Part shown: one piece after another, positions 9,631 to 23,400 of the stretch
How the letters are laid out: each line of letters opens with the position of its first letter
Numbering within the stretch: the stretch's first letter is position 1
DNA from: Dactylis glomerata
Lineage: Eukaryota > Streptophyta > Magnoliopsida > Poales > Poaceae
Length of the DNA stretch: 64,000 nucleotides
Direction of reading: 5' to 3'
Assembly (NCBI GenBank): GCA_007115705.1
Contig: QXEO01000338.1
Location: forward strand, 1 to 64,000
Made by a program: the position numbers and the translations under genes
The notes under the pieces: model-generated
What the model was told of the DNA's origin: nothing
The model's database searches: none
What the model saw: only the letters and a program-made list of their open reading frames with translations

Positions 9631-12600
9631 TGTGGTGACCCAACATACCACTGCATGTTGTAGTATACAAGTCGTTGACATAACACTCGTGAAGTGACAA
9701 TTCACAAATATTACATCCCTCAGAGTGATATAACAGAAACATAGCGGTCTTTATTCAAACACTAAATATTACAAGCCATAATGTTACAAAGGACTCCAGT
9801 TCCTCGGTTCCTTCGTCGGGACCATAGGAGATGGTGTAATCGATGCCTTCGACTCCTCCTGATAGATCCGGTTCTTCGTAGTAGACCTCCTCATAGTCCT
9901 CCGGGCTTCCTTCAGTTTCTTCAAACTGACCCTCCGAGTCTAAGCAAGGGTTAAAAAGCAGTGGGGTGAGTAACGAGCGTTACCCAACAAGTTCATTTAA
10001 TAGCATAGAGGTGTTTGATGCACTAGCTACGACCATAGACTAGAAAGTCTTAGGCCAAATGCAGTTTTTGTAAGCATTTCTTCAAAGATTGATTTTATTC
10101 AAAGAACTATGTCCGTCAGCCTTCACAGGTTGATTAGAGCTTCGATGGGCTCCTTTCCTGCCGTGTTTGTAGCTCCTTCCCGGAACAGGGAGTATCTTGA
10201 TACTTTTTGTACAATCTGCAGAGGTGGTCACTTGTACCCATAGGAGACCAACACTTTGCTGCACAACCGGGCGTACTTTCCCGTCCATACTTCCTTGGTA
10301 TGGGGCCCAGCCGTTGATCCGAGCCAATCACTGTTCCTTCCCGCGACCGTGCATACCCACCCTTTTGCGGCTCCAACTTCGGTTCGCTACCCTCGCCGGT
10401 CTACTCTTTGGTAGTTGTGGACCTCGGCATACTTGCCTTTCCTAGACAATGAGTTACCCCCACCAGTTTTGGTTACGCTCTTTGGGTAACACCGGCCTCG
10501 ACACTTGATGTCTACACACGCTTCTATTCTTGTAGACACTTGTTGGGCCTCCAAGTGCAGAGGTTTGTAGAACAGCAGCAAGTTTCCCTTAAGTGGATCA
10601 CCCAAGGTTTATCGAACTCAGGGAGGAAGAGGTCAAAGCTATCCCTCTCAAACAACCCTGCAATTACGATACAGAAAGTCTCTTGTGTCCCCAACACACC
10701 CAATACACTTGTCAGATGTATAGGTGCACTAGTTCGGCGATGAGATAGTGAAATACAAGTGGTATAGATGATTATAAGTAGTAACTGCAATATGGAATAA
10801 AAATCGCTGCGAGCAAACAAGTAACAAAACAGCAAGTAAACGGTGTGCAAAGCTTGGAAACAAGGCCTAGGGATCATACTTTCACTAGTGGACACACTCC
10901 CAACAATATAACATGATTGAACAAATAAACAACTTCTCTCCACTATGGTACTCTGAATTACTCTCCTATTGAATAACACTAATCATTGTGTAGTGGCTAC
11001 AGAAGCACCCCTTAAAGTTCATCAAGTACTTGACAAACACCACTCATAGAGATACCCAAATCAGATCACAATTCAAGATAGAAATCATTGCAACTTAGAC
11101 CAAGTACTAACACGGTGCACACGCTGTCAACTTTACACCATGAAAGGAGGAATAGATCACTCAATACTATCATAGTAATAATTACTCTCATAATCCACAA
11201 GAGATCATGATCATAGCCTAAACGAAGTACCACCACGATGCACGCACTGTCACCGTTACACCATGGCAGGAGGAATAGATTACTTTAATAACATCACTAG
11301 AGTACACTATAATAATTAAGCATAGGAGTAGCATAATATCTGAATAATAACATCTACTTGTTCAACATGATACAAAGCTCACGATCACATAAAGATCACA
11401 TCATGGGAGAGAGAGGTGAACCACATAGCTACCGGTAGAGCCCTCAGCCCCGGGGATGAACTACTCCCTCCTCATCATAGGAGACAGCAAGGTTGATGGA
11501 GATGGCGGTGAGGTCGATGGAGACGGCGGAGACGGCGATGGAGACCGATGGAGATGGCTCCGGGGGCACTTCCCCGTCCCGACAGGGTGCCGGAACAGAG
11601 ACTTCTGTCCCCCGAAATTCGTCGCCGACGGCGGCGGAGCTGCGGAACTGTTTCTGGAAAATTGCCGACTCCTCTAGGGTTTTCCGTCCCGAGGCTTTAT
11701 ATAGGCGAAGGGGCGTCGTCAGGGGTGGGACCAGGCGCCCTCACGCATGGCTGGCGCGGCCAGGGGCCTGGCCGCGCCACCCCTGCATGTGGGGCCCCTG
11801 TGGCCCACCTCCTACTCCTCTTCGGATCTCTGGAAGCTTCCGGGTAAAATAAGACTTCTGGAACTTGTTTCGTCCAATTCTGAGAATATTTCCTGTGTAT
11901 CACTTCTGAAACACAAAAACAGCAGAAAACAGGGAACTGACACTGTGGCATCTGGTCAATAGGTTAGTTCCAGAAATCGCATAAAAACACCACGAAGTGT
12001 AACGAAACATAAGGCAAATGGTGTAAAAACAAGCATGGAGCATCAAAAATTATAGATACGTTTGAGACGTATCAACACTCTATCCCCGTCGTTGCCGCAA
12101 TCCATCATAGACCGCCAGAATCGTGAATTCATTAGGGGGAATTCACCCATCCTGAAGCTCCACGCAGGGAGACAACTGCTCCGAAACGGCGTGTCCGTTG
12201 ATATGCATGAGGGAAAAGATACAGCTGACTCTCCCGTCCCATTCCAGACCCTATGGTTGACCGTATTTTACGGCACAAGAATCACTGGCGACATTGGTTA
12301 TTAGTCCTAGGTGAACATTCCCGGTACAGTGGGACCTCCACCATACTCTTACCATGGTCCCACTGCCCACCTTCCTAGGTCGACAACCATTATGATTGCT
12401 AACCACTAAGCATATTTATTCAAGAAAAGCAGAACCTTTGCTTTTTGATGCAATCATAATAATAATACCACCGGTATATTTGCAAGTACTTTGTTAAAGA
12501 TAAACAAGAGATATGAGCAAGAGTCAACTTGCCTGCAAACTGCAAGGTAGTGCAGTTGGATTTGTTGAAGTGACCCGGGACCTCGGGTTCTGGAAAATAG

Positions 12601-15600
12601 CATCATTGTCCGATAAGGGCAATGGTTAAAGATTCAAATAATGCATGCTCCTTTATAGTGTGTGTATTCCCTTTAACCCCCCAGAAGTATTTTATTCTTA
12701 TCCTAGGGTTTATATACTCTTTTTATGATTTTAAAGAGTATATGTTATAAATTGCTTCATTCAAGAATATTCTTTAATACCCTGGAATGGAGTTCAATTT
12801 TGATAATGAGTTCTATTCTAATTAAGAAGAAATCCTTTTAAGTTTTCATTCCTAATATTCTTGCCTGGTGAATTATTATAAGTGGATATACTCTAAATAT
12901 GATTTTATCAGAGTATATATTAGGTGAAATTCATTCAAGAATACTAAGGTCAAATTCTTGAATGGATTTACTTGATCTTAATTCAAGAATATTATTTCCT
13001 CTTTTATTTTTGCATAGAAATCATTTCTAGAGGTTTTTCGTTCAAAAGAAAGGTTCATAAGACAATTATGAATAAACCTTCTTTTATTCATGATACCACT
13101 ATTTAAGTGATTTAAAAGATCAAATCAATTATAGTTATGTTGCAGAATCTAATTTATTTTTCTGCTTTTTATTGGGTGTTGAAAAGCCTTTTTCTAGAAA
13201 AACCATTTTCCTTTTATCAATTTCTGTTTTTAAATTCTGTTAAAAACTCTCCCTCTCACCTCTCTCTCTGCCAACCCTGGCCCACCTGTCGGGCCAGGCC
13301 CACCGGTCGGCGCCAGCCTACTGGTCGAGCCCGACCAGCGGCTCGGCCGGTCCGACCGGTCGCCTCTTCCCCTCGCTCACTCGCGTCTCCTCCTCTCTCG
13401 CGACTCCCTTGGCGACTGCGTTGCCTCGCCGCCGCCGTGTTCGATTCTGACGAGCTCCGCCGGCCTCCGCTGCTGAGATGGTGCTCAATCGATAGATCAA
13501 GCGACGGCGGTTCCGCCTGTCCGCGAGATCTACTCGATTGCCCCCTGGACGCTTGCATCCCCTTCGTCTCCGAAGCTCGGGACTTCGGCCATGGCGACCT
13601 CGAGCTTGCTCTCGAGCTGCTATGCCTTGTCCGTGGCAAGATCTGGGCTAGGTGAGCTGGGTGCTTTGTCGACGTATCGTCGGCGACTTCCCCTGGCTTG
13701 GTGCCATCCTGGCCGCGCGGGCACTGCCTCGCCATGCCATGGTGGTATCTCCTGGGCGTTGTGTAATTGTCCCTCCCCTTCTCCTTCTCCTCTGCATCTC
13801 TATGTAACCTCCTGGAACTCGCTCCCCTCCTGGAGCTTGCTCCATGCCCTTCTGAAGCGCTGCTCCATGCCCTACTGGAGCTTTGCTCCATGCTGGCCAT
13901 GCCCACCTTGAGCTGGCACTGGCTAAGCTCACTTGGAGCTTGTGCTGGCCATGCTCATCTGGAGCTTGTGCTGGCCCAATTCTTCTATCTTTTGTTGTAC
14001 TGGGGTTTCTCCCCAAGTTGCACTGCTGCTGTGAGATTCAGTGGGATGTGATGTGTGTTGTTTAAGCTCTATGATCTTACTGTTAAGCTAGATCATGCTT
14101 GTGTAGCTATTACTGTCAGTTTTAGTTATAGTTTCAGTTAACTTTGTTAACTGAAACTTGTTGATTCAGTTAACTGTATATGTTGGTGGTCTGTTACTGT
14201 TGAATTCATCACCTGCTGCTGTTGTTTGACTTGCTAGTGGCTAATCTTGATCAATTTGTTCAAGTGCATGGATAACTATGTGTTCTAGTTATCTCTGAAT
14301 GTGCTGTTAAAGTGGCTAGTGTTATTAACAGTTTCACTGCACTTTCTTGCAGTGCTTCTATTATGCTGATTTAATGATGTAGCTAACATGTTGAGCTTGG
14401 TTCTACCTAGCTGTGATGCAACAATTCATGCCTGCTGTTATGGCTCTTGCAGTAGCTGTTAGCTAACTGTTTTCACTGTGATGCCTCCCAGAGGTGTTCA
14501 CAGTTACTGTGGTTTTAAGTTTGGTGTTCTTGAGAGTAGATCACTCTCTGTGGTGATCTGCTGATGGCTTATTTGATTGAAAGTGTCCCTGTCCACTTTG
14601 CCCAGATGCTTAACTGAACTTGGTCAATTTTAATTGACAGAGCTGATGGTTTTCTAGGTTTTAGGCCTTAGTCTTTGTAGCTAGGCAACCCATGTGCCAC
14701 TCCTGGCCGTGCTCTTACTTCTGTGAGTATTTCCTTTGAGAAATTCCCAGATAAGTTGTGTGTTAGGGAGTAGGTGCTGTGGATGGCCTTGTCTCCAAGG
14801 TCTTGGCCTCCTGGACATCCAAATGATGACCAAAGCCTTTATTTCATCAAGCTTTGCTTGATCTTTGTATGGCTTTGCTTGCTCTTTGTGTGGCTGTGCT
14901 CTATGCACTCTGCCTGGGAGAATAACTTGTGAGTTCTCTCCCAGCACTCATGTGTGCTGTGGTTTAATAATAACCTGCTGCTGAAGAGTAGCTTGTTCTT
15001 CTGGAATATTCTGATTTCCTGCTTCTTGTGGCAAGCCTACTCCTCCTAGCTGCTTGACCTAGTTCCTAGTTGAACTATGTGACCATGCTGGTCTTTGGAT
15101 TTGCTGGATGGTTTCTTTGATGATGTGCTGGGGTGTGAATCTTCCCTGTTGCTCAACACATGAGTAGGGTTGATTGTGTGTGATGATTCAGTGGTGGTGG
15201 TGTGTTCTTGATGTTGATGGTGTGCTTGGTCGACTGTGGCTTTAGTCGAGCCAGTTTCACCACTGTGATGCTTTTATACCTGGTTCTGTGCCTTGGGTGT
15301 GTGACACCTGAGTGCATGCATTCGGTGACTATGCTGCTACGGCTGCCTTGCCCATCTCGGCTGGCCTGGGATATTTCTACCCGAGCCTCTGGTGACAAGA
15401 TCAAGCTTCTGATGATTATCTACAGTGGAGTGTTATTTCTGAATGCCACTTGGCAAATATTACTTTGGCAAACTTGTTGTTTCTTTTATTTTTTTGCAGG
15501 TGCCAAGATCAGAAGAGAAGAAAAGAAAGAAAGAAAGAAGATTCTTAGTTTCTTTGAGAATTATAACTTGTAATCTTCCATTTCTCATTTATGTAATAAT

Positions 15601-16058
15601 CTTGGATTCTTTCCAAGCTGTAATATTCTTTTATTCTTGAATTATGTAAAGACATTGTAATGTGTGTGTGATGATCAATAAAGTTTAAGTTTGCTCTAAA
15701 CTTTATTGATGTTTAATTTCTATTTCTATTTCTTTATAAATTTTTATCCTTTCTAAATGTGCCTTTAATTCAAAATTCAATCATTCAAATTCCAACTTGA
15801 TATATGTTTTAGTTCAAATTCCAAAGCTTATAGCTAGGTTTTTAGTGGTTTAAATCATCACTCCTCACAACAATGGATCAAAAGAGATCATGCCCAAATC
15901 TTTCGCACTTTGAGAGTTCACCATTCCCCCTCGAAGAGAGATTCGATCACTCCTAGGTTTTATAAACAAAAGCGCAAAAAAATCCCGTAATTTCAGATGA
16001 AATGCACAAAAGCCCTTCTAATCTACCCCGGAGTTGTCCTACGTTCTGGGATGTTACA
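9631..16058 (-). repeat. 3' LTR of the gypsy element (about 4.85 kb, plus a nested solo LTR)
   Basis: On the plus strand it starts TGTGGTGACC and ends GATGTTACA. After removing the 1569-bp solo LTR and one TSD copy the length is about 4854 bp, which is long for a plant LTR. It matches 57505-59809 closely over the shared part. Relative to that copy, it lacks about 158 bp just after 9799, between short CCTCGGT direct repeats. The GC-rich block 13250-14020 and the TG-rich block 14040-15480 contain ORFs on both strands but no recognisable product. Confidence 0.85.
10506..12074 (-). mobile_element. Solo LTR of the gag-only retrotransposon family
   Basis: On the plus strand it starts TGATGTCTAC and ends GACGTATCA. 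It is flanked by a perfect 5-bp duplication ACACT (10501-10505 and 12075-12079). It is about 90% or more identical by eye to the LTRs at 39851-41391 and 46675-49707. A minus-strand TATA box (CTATATAAAG; plus-strand 11694-11703) fits the orientation. The single LTR with an intact TSD indicates unequal recombination between the two LTRs of a former full element. Confidence 0.95.
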
Positions 16059-16069
16059 GACTTCCCCCC

Positions 16070-16978
16070 TTAATATAAACTTCGTCCCGAAGTTTGGGGT
16101 AAGATGTACCTGAAGAAATCTAGATAGGCTGTTCTCATATCCTCTTCCTTTTCCCAAGTAGCTTCTCTTTCCGGGTGATGTTTCCATTGTACTTTGCAAT
16201 ACTTGATAGCTCAATTACGGAGTTGCTTCCAATTCTCTGCCAAAATCCTTGATGGTTCTTCAACATAAGTCAAATTAGCTTGCAATTCAACCTCATCGTA
16301 GGATATACTTTCCTCCGGTGTCTTCATACACTTGCGAAGTTGAGAAGCATGAAACACGTTGTGAACTTTTGATAGTTCCTTTGGCAGTTCCAACTCAAAG
16401 GCTACTCCTCGACTTTGACTCAGAATCTTGAATGGTCCAGTATATCTTGCGCTAAGCTTTCCTTTGACTCCAAAATGATATACTCCTTTCATGGGGCTAA
16501 CCCTTAGATAAACCATGTCCCCAACCTGAGGTTCCCATATCCTCCGCTTGGAGTCAGCATAGCTTTTCTGTCGACTTTGTGCAATCTTTAGTCGGTCTCG
16601 AATGACATCAATTGCATGTTGTTTCTCCTTGACGTAGTCTGGATGAAACTCCTTACTGGCTCCTGGTTCATACCAACAAATAGGTGATCGGCACTTTCTC
16701 CCGTAAAGTGCTTCGAATGGTGCCATTTGAATACTGCTTTGGTAACTATTGTTATAAGAAAACTCAGACAGTGGTAAGTGTTCTTCCCATGATCCTCCGA
16801 AGTCTAAAGTACATGCTCGAAGCATATCTTCTAGAATCTGATTGGCCCTCTCAGTTTGCCCGACCGTCTGTGGGTGATAAGCAGTGCTAAAGTCCAGTTT
16901 GGATCCTAGAGCTTCATGTAATTGCGTCCAAAAAGCTAAAGTGAATACGGATCCTCGATCCGATATTATTGTCTTTGG
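16070..16978 (-). pseudogene. Gypsy integrase core end and chromodomain-like C-terminus
   Basis: This is the distal part of pol, to the left of the copia insertion. It begins with a segment containing ISDRGS (second catalytic Asp) and passes through HPQT.GQTERAN, which supplies the catalytic Glu; the usual Asp after HPQT reads Val. It continues through the GDMVYLRVSP linker region to a chromodomain-like end (HHPEREATWEKEEDM). An in-frame TGA (16211-16213) precedes the chromodomain, probably from CGA to TGA. The final TAA (16072-16070) abuts the polypurine tract. Rejoining at the TTTGG duplication would continue the frame of the integrase segment at 25397-25816. Confidence 0.88.
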
Positions 16979-18704
16979 TGAAGGAAATATGCCCTAGAGG
17001 TAATAATAATATTGTTATTATCATATTTCTTGTTCATGATAATGTTTATACTCCATGCTATAATTGTATTAAGCGGAAACATTAATACTTGTATGGTTTG
17101 TGAACAACACTGTGTCCCTAGTACGCCTCTATGGACTAGCTCATTGATTAATGATGGTTAAGGTTTCCTAACCATAGACATGAGTTGTCAATTAATAATG
17201 AGATCATATCATTAGGAGAATGATGTGATGGACAGACCCAAATAAAGCAGAGCAATTAGATCGTGTCATTGTGTTCATCTTTGCGAAGCTTTTTCCTATG
17301 TCAAGTATTGTATTCCTTAGACCATAAGATAATACAACTCCCTGGTATCAGAAGAAAGCTTTGAGGTCATCAAACGTCATCCTATGATAGGGTGATCATA
17401 AAGGTGTCTCTCAGGTGATCGGAAAGTACTTGTTGGGTTGTATGTGTCGAGATGGAATTTGTCCCTCCCGAGTCGGAGAGATATACTTCGGGCCCACTCG
17501 GTAATCGATATCAACACCGCTTGCAAGCATGTGGTTAAGGAGTTAATCACAAAGTGATATCGGATTACGGAACGAGTAAAGTACTTGCTGTGAACAAGAT
17601 TGAACTAGGTATGGCGATACCGACGATCGAATCTCGGGCAAGTAAAATATCGCGTGACGAAGGGAATACATATACGGGATTAATTGAATCCTGGCATCGT
17701 GGTTCATCCGATATGATCATCGATGAATATGTGGGAGTCAATATGGGTTTCTAGATCCCGCTGTTGATTATTGATAGAAGATCATGTCTGCATATTCTCG
17801 AACCCGTAGGGTCACACACTTAACGTGCATCGACGCTAGGATAGAATGGATAATTAGTTTATGAGTTTTTGGTCGGAGTCTCGGATGAGATCCAGGACAT
17901 CACGAGAGGTTCCGGAATGGTCCGCAGAATAAGATTCATATAAAGGAAAGCAGTTTTTGGATTCCGGAATCGTTTCGGAGTTTATCGGTATTGTACTGGA
18001 AGGTTCTAGAAGGTTCCGGAGAGGGACCAACGTGGGCCCACTTGTCGGAGGCCTATGTGGGCCTAAGGGGAAGTGTCCTGGCCACTTTGGGCCAGGCGCA
18101 CAAGGCCCCTAAGGCCCAGCCGACCAGGCCTTAGGGGAAACCCTAAGGGAACCTTCCAGAAGGAGGGGGGAAACTTGCCCCCCACTCTTCCCCCTAGGCC
18201 GCCGCACTAGGGCTTGGAGGAGGGGCCAAGGCAGCCGGCCAGCCCCCCATATAAGGAGGGGCTGGGGCGCAGCCTCCTCTAACTCCAACCCTAGCCGCCG
18301 GCCAACTGCTGCCCCTCCACCTCCCTCTCTCGCGACTGTGCGTAGGCGAAGCCCTGCCGCAGAAACTCTCCACCATAAGCACCACGCCGTCGTGCTGCAG
18401 ATCCAATCTATCTCTCCACCATACTTGCTGGACCAAGGAAGGAGGAGACGTCGCTGCACCGTACATGTGCATCTCTCGGAGGCGCCGCCACTTGCGGCGT
18501 AGGATCGGATCGGATCGCGGGGAGGAGACGGCTAGTACGACTACATCATCCACGTTCTGTTGAACGTTTCTGCTGTGCGATATCTTCAAGGGTATGAAGA
18601 TATCATCTACCTCTCTCGTTGATTACATCTCCTAGATTAGATCTTGGCTTTCTTGTTCGCATCCGTAGGAAATTTTTTGATTTACTATGCTGTGAAACCC
18701 TTCA
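16979..18704 (+). repeat. 5' LTR of the copia element
   Basis: It starts TGAAGGAAATATGCCCTAGA and ends AACCCTTCA. A TATA-like CATATAAGG lies near 18248-18256, followed by the GC-rich region expected around transcription start. By eye it differs from the 3' LTR at roughly 15-25 positions, so insertion was recent relative to the decay of the internal region. Confidence 0.95.
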
Positions 18705-18705
18705 G

Positions 18706-18717
18706 TGGTATCAGAGC
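18706..18717 (+). other. Primer binding site (tRNA-iMet) of the copia element
   Basis: TGGTATCAGAGC lies one base after the 5' LTR. It is complementary to the 3' end of plant initiator tRNA-Met, which primes minus-strand cDNA synthesis. Confidence 0.95.
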
Positions 18718-20149
18718 TAGATCTATGCGTAGATGTGTTTCACGAGTAGAACGCAACATGCTTGTTGCGGGCGTTGATGTTTTCTGTTGCAAACCTCTTT
18801 GTTTTGTATTTCTTATGGCGCGGCATAGTGAGATCGAAGCGGTCCAGGCCAACTTTACGCGACCTCGTTCGCGAGACCGGCTCCGCACTTGACGTGTGGC
18901 TTGTTCCACACATGTGGCTGGTGGATGCCAGTTTCTCTCACTATAGTAGTCATGAGATTTACAACGGATGTTAGCAACCATAATATCATCGTTGTGGCTT
19001 TTCGTAGGTAAGAATCGTTTTTAACTTGCTACTCCCATAAGCCACGTAAAACATGCAACAACAAAGAAGAGGCATCTAACTTGTTTTTGCAGGGAGTGTT
19101 TTGTGATATGGTATGGCCACAAGATGTGATGTGATATATGTGATGTATGCGATGATCATGTTTTGTAATATTTCACGACTTGCATGTCGATGAGTTCACA
19201 ACCGGCAGGAGCCATATGGTTGTCTTTATAATTGTGTATGACCTACGTGTCAACTTCTTATACGCCATATAATAGCTTTACTTTATCGCTAAGTAGTTAG
19301 CAATAGTTGTAGTTGCTATTCGCGGTGGAGGCAATCATGGTGGAGTGATGGAGATCATGCCGGCGCGCACAAGATGGAGATCATTGCGCGGAGATTGGCT
19401 ATACCATGTCACATAAAATTATATGCATGTGATGTTTATCCTTTTATGTATCTTATTATGCTTAGATCGCGACGGTAGCATTTTAAGATGATTCCTCACT
19501 TAAAGATCAAGATAAAATTGTGTTCTCCTCATGTATGCACCGTTGCGAAAGTTCGTCGTGTTGAAGCATCTCGTGATGATCGGGTGCTATAAACTCTACG
19601 TTCACATACAACGGGTGCAAGCTAGTTTTGCACACGCAGAAATACTTGGGTTTGACTTGACGAGCCTAGCATGTACAGACATGGCCTCGGAACACACGGA
19701 CCGAAAGGTCAAGCATGAGTCATATGGATGATATGATCAACATGTTGATGTTCACCATTAAAGCTACATCATTCACGTGATGATCGGTCTCGGTGTAGTG
19801 AATTTGGATCATGCTCCACTAAACAACTTTGAGGGATGTTGAATTTAGTGGGAGTTCATTAGTAATTTGATTAACTTGAACTAATTATCTTGAACTAAAT
19901 CTTGTTGTATTTGCATAAGTCGTTGTAGTCTTTGGCACCGTTTCCCACCGACACTTAGCTTAATTGAGTTAAAAGAACTATAGAATTCTGGATAATCACT
20001 TTTCGGTCTAGTGCCGTTTAGTTAGAATGTCAAGTCTAAAGATTAAGTCCTATTGCAAACTTTAGCAAACCTTGCTTGCTCCATACGATTTAATAAATTG
20101 TATTAATCTAAGAGCAACGATTCAAGTTTAGTATCTAAAGATCATATGT

Positions 20150-20390
20150 TTGCCTTCATGATAAATTGATCTTCAAAATTGTTTGAGAATCAAAGTGATC
20201 ATCGAGCTGAAAGAATTGTTTCAGAAACAAATAAGAAGTGAAAGATATTTGATATCTAAGACTTTGATTGTTTGCAAAATGATGAAGTATAATTTAGTAA
20301 AAGAACATATGCTCATATTGTATGACTATATGCGAAGATTGAAGATGCTAGGCGTCCCGATCACCCAAAAGTTTGGGAACTAATATTATA
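20150..20390 (+). pseudogene. Degraded copia gag fragment
   Basis: The frame at 20183-20383 encodes segments such as IIELKELFQKQIRSERYLIS and LVKEHMLILYDYMRRL. They match the general pattern of copia gag of the BARE/Angela group (a UBN2-like domain). Sequence upstream and downstream is interrupted by stops and frameshifts. No zinc knuckle was found. Confidence 0.55.
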
Positions 20391-21089
20391 CTTGCATTCA
20401 TCCTTATAAGCTATAGTAGTTTCATCATGAAAGATGTCATGATAGGACGAATGAAAAGGTATCGGCTAAATTGTTTTGCTATACCAAAAGAATACTAAAG
20501 AATGGAATCTGGAAGAATACCAATCATATGATGATGGCGATCCACTTCAAAGTGCAAAATCCAAGGCTATTAGTATTTGACGAAAAATCCTTTGGACTAT
20601 GTGTCAAATGATTGACGCCACTATTGATGTCGATAGATTCTTCTAAAAAGAGAGGAAATGCTAAATAGGATCTGCAAAATTATTTGGTAGAAAAAGGAAA
20701 AGACTGGAATTGTCCAGCTCAGGTATATAAATGATATACATGTTATAGATGAATTCTTTTGCTCGTTAACAATGTAATTCTTGGGTATTCGATACTGATT
20801 TGTTGGTATGAAATGTCATACAAAGCAACACAATACAAGAAGTACAATGGCCTAAGTAACTAGTAAAAGAATATGGTAATGATGCATGTCGAGATACAAA
20901 TAAAAGCGTTATTGTGCTTCTTGTCGGCATAGAACCTAGCCTTCTAGATATGTTAAGAACTTAATAATTGTTATTTTGTTCTAGTATTATGAGAGCAATG
21001 GTTGTTCAAATTATTACCGTCTTCCATAATCGATGGATAGATTATTATTATCTTGTTGGTGAAATAGACATTTATAACACTAATGCTAA

Positions 21090-22070
21090 AGGTCGCAAGA
21101 CAAAACAAATTTCACTTATATGTGACACCGCCGTTTAAGTCATATTGGAAACAAAACATGAAAGAAATTCTATATTGATAGATTTTCGAGTCATTTGATT
21201 TTGAATTGATTGACGCTTGTGAGACTTTTCCTAAAGATGATTAAACTCCGTTCATGGGCCATAGAAAGAACAAGCGACTAACTACATGGAGATCGTACAT
21301 GTTGATGTATGTAGTTCATATGTGAAGTCGAGCGTGGTGTATTTTCTATTTCATCAATGACTCGAATAGATGTACGGTATATCTACTTGATGAGATAGAA
21401 GTATGAAATTGTTCAATTTATGAAGTGAAAATTGTTGTAACAAAAATATTCAAGTTGTATGATTAGATCATAAAGAAGAATATTTGAGTTACAAGTTTAG
21501 CAAACATCTAAGAGTTAGAGGAATTATTCCACAAACTTGCATCATGATAAACACCATAGGAGTATGGAGTTTTCGATGGATGTAATCAAACCTTGTTTGA
21601 CATGGTTAGATCAATGATGAAATAAACTACCAATATAATTTGTGGATTATGCTTTAGAGACTACCGCTTTTCACTGAATAGAGTGCCATCATAATCTGCT
21701 GAAATGACACCATACAAGTTATAGTTGTCTTTTCTTGAATTTTGGTATGCAAGGCATATATGTAAAATGTTTACAACCAAAATCGGATTAGTAAGTCTTT
21801 GTAGGTTATCCCAAAGAATGTCGATGGGTATTCCTTCTATTATGAACCCAAACACATAGTGATTGTCACTAAAAGAAGTGAATTTCTTATGAAGGAGTTT
21901 CTCGCGAAAGGTTTAAGTGGGAGGAAGATAGAACTTGATGAGGTTGTTGACTCTGAGCAAGATGATCAGAGTAGCGCAGCACCAGAAAATGTTCTGGAAG
22001 CGGCAACTACATTCATAGCTCACGCGTCTACAATATGTTGTAGTCACGACATCGAAGTTCCTATTTAACC
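21090..22070 (+). pseudogene. Degraded pre-integrase, integrase and linker region of copia pol
   Basis: At 21120-21320 the nucleotide sequence aligns with the better-preserved module at 23105-23400 (CCGTTTAAGTCATATTGG against CGTCTAGGTCATATTGG; GAGTCATTTGATTTTGAAT in both). Here it carries many stops and indels. At 21859-22066 a short frame encodes KEFLAKGLSGRKIELDEVV, the region that follows integrase in this group. Everything between is untranslatable. Confidence 0.6.
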
Positions 22071-23104
22071 AAGTTGGTCGTAATCAAATAGTAAGATTTG
22101 AGGACGAGATATTATTAGATAATAGTAACCAACAATATACAAAGAAGCGATGATGGGCCCTGACTTCGTCATATGAATTATTCTAGCAACAATTACATAT
22201 TGAGATATGATAGCTGAATAAACGCAAACAACGTTCTTCTACCGGAATGCACACCAAGGACGTGTAACTGACATGACCTAATGGGTTTTGTTGATTCAAA
22301 GGTTGCTAGATATGTATGCAAACTTCTATGGTAGAAGTAAGCATAGCGAAGTTGGAATCTTCAATGATGAAAATGTTAAAGTGTTAATTTCATCAAGATA
22401 TTTGAAGATGCTTGTATTTACAAGAAAGTAAGTGGGAGCGCTAAGACATATTTCTAATGCTTTATGTAGATAACATATCGTTCATTGGAAATTATGTGTT
22501 TTTCTTGATATTGTTAAGTTTTCATTAAAATTAGTTTTTGATGAAAGACTTAGGTAAAATCAGAATATTAAGCATCAATGTCTATGCAGATAGATTGAGG
22601 CACTAATATAGTTTTGCCAGAATACATAGATGAAATATTGAATTTGTTCAATATGGAAACAATAAGAACGGTTCTTGTTGCATGGAAGAGGTTGGAGCAA
22701 GAATCAATTGTTTTGACACTTGATGAGTGAAACCACAAGAATGATTTTATCAATTTTGTATACCATGATATGTAGATCCAGATGTGTCCAATGCTCTAAA
22801 GGTTATAGCATTCATATGATGATCGTAGGACAATAGTAAAGATATTCTTATGCACTTTCGAAGAAGTAAGAATATGTTCTGTATGCAGAAGTGACAAATG
22901 GTTCATTGCAATGAGTTACATTGGCTTTGTCACACATACAAGTAAAATTTTTATCTCAATTTTAAGCCATTTGTTTTGAGTTAGAAGGTGGCATAATAAG
23001 ATGGAAGAAAGTTCCATGATGTCTTGGATGAGTTCCATTGTTAATATTGTGGCGGACACTGCAACAAGGGCTAAGTATATAATCGCTTTAGAAGCGGCAT
23101 AAAA

Positions 23105-23400
23105 GATGCAAAGTGGATAGTGATAATCCAACTTATTTGTGGCACTGTCGTCTAGGTCATATTGGCATAAAACGCATAAAGAAACTCCATTCTGATGGAC
23201 TTTTGGAGTCTCTTGATTTTGAATCATTTGACACGTGCAAGCCATGCCTCATGGGCAAGATGATCAAAAACCCGTTCTCCGGAATAATGGAGCGAGCAAC
23301 GAACTTATTGGAAATCATACATACCGATGTGTGCGGACCAATGAGTATTTCGATGCACGGTGGATATCGCTATTTTTCTAAGTGTGCTAGTACTATGTAG
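23105..23400 (+). pseudogene. Second copy of the copia gag_pre-integrase module, misplaced
   Basis: The open frame 23113-23400 encodes a gag_pre-integrase zinc-binding module: WHCRLGH (H-x3-H), then CKPCLMGK (C-x2-C), then LEIIHTDVCGPM, the start of the integrase core with its first Asp. In copia elements this module lies before RT. Here it sits after RNase H-like sequence and shortly before the 3' LTR. A degraded copy exists in the expected place (21120-21320), so this one is an insertion or a recombination product, apparently from a less decayed relative. Confidence 0.8.

Noticed and set aside
10387..10979. ORFs at the edges of the solo LTR, also at 39841-40269 and 46503-47093
   Set aside because: These are recurrent frames across the same LTR family; they have no domain and appear only because the LTR is present three times.
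11456..11852. Gly/Asp-rich and Pro-rich ORFs around the LTR promoter (also at 40810 and 49127)
   Set aside because: They are LTR sequence read opposite to the minus-strand TATA box, with low-complexity composition.
13137..14065. Overlapping GC-rich ORFs on both strands inside the gypsy LTR
   Set aside because: All lie in LTR sequence, have skewed Ser/Arg/Pro/Leu composition and no recognised domain, and are absent from the truncated second LTR, so conservation cannot be judged.
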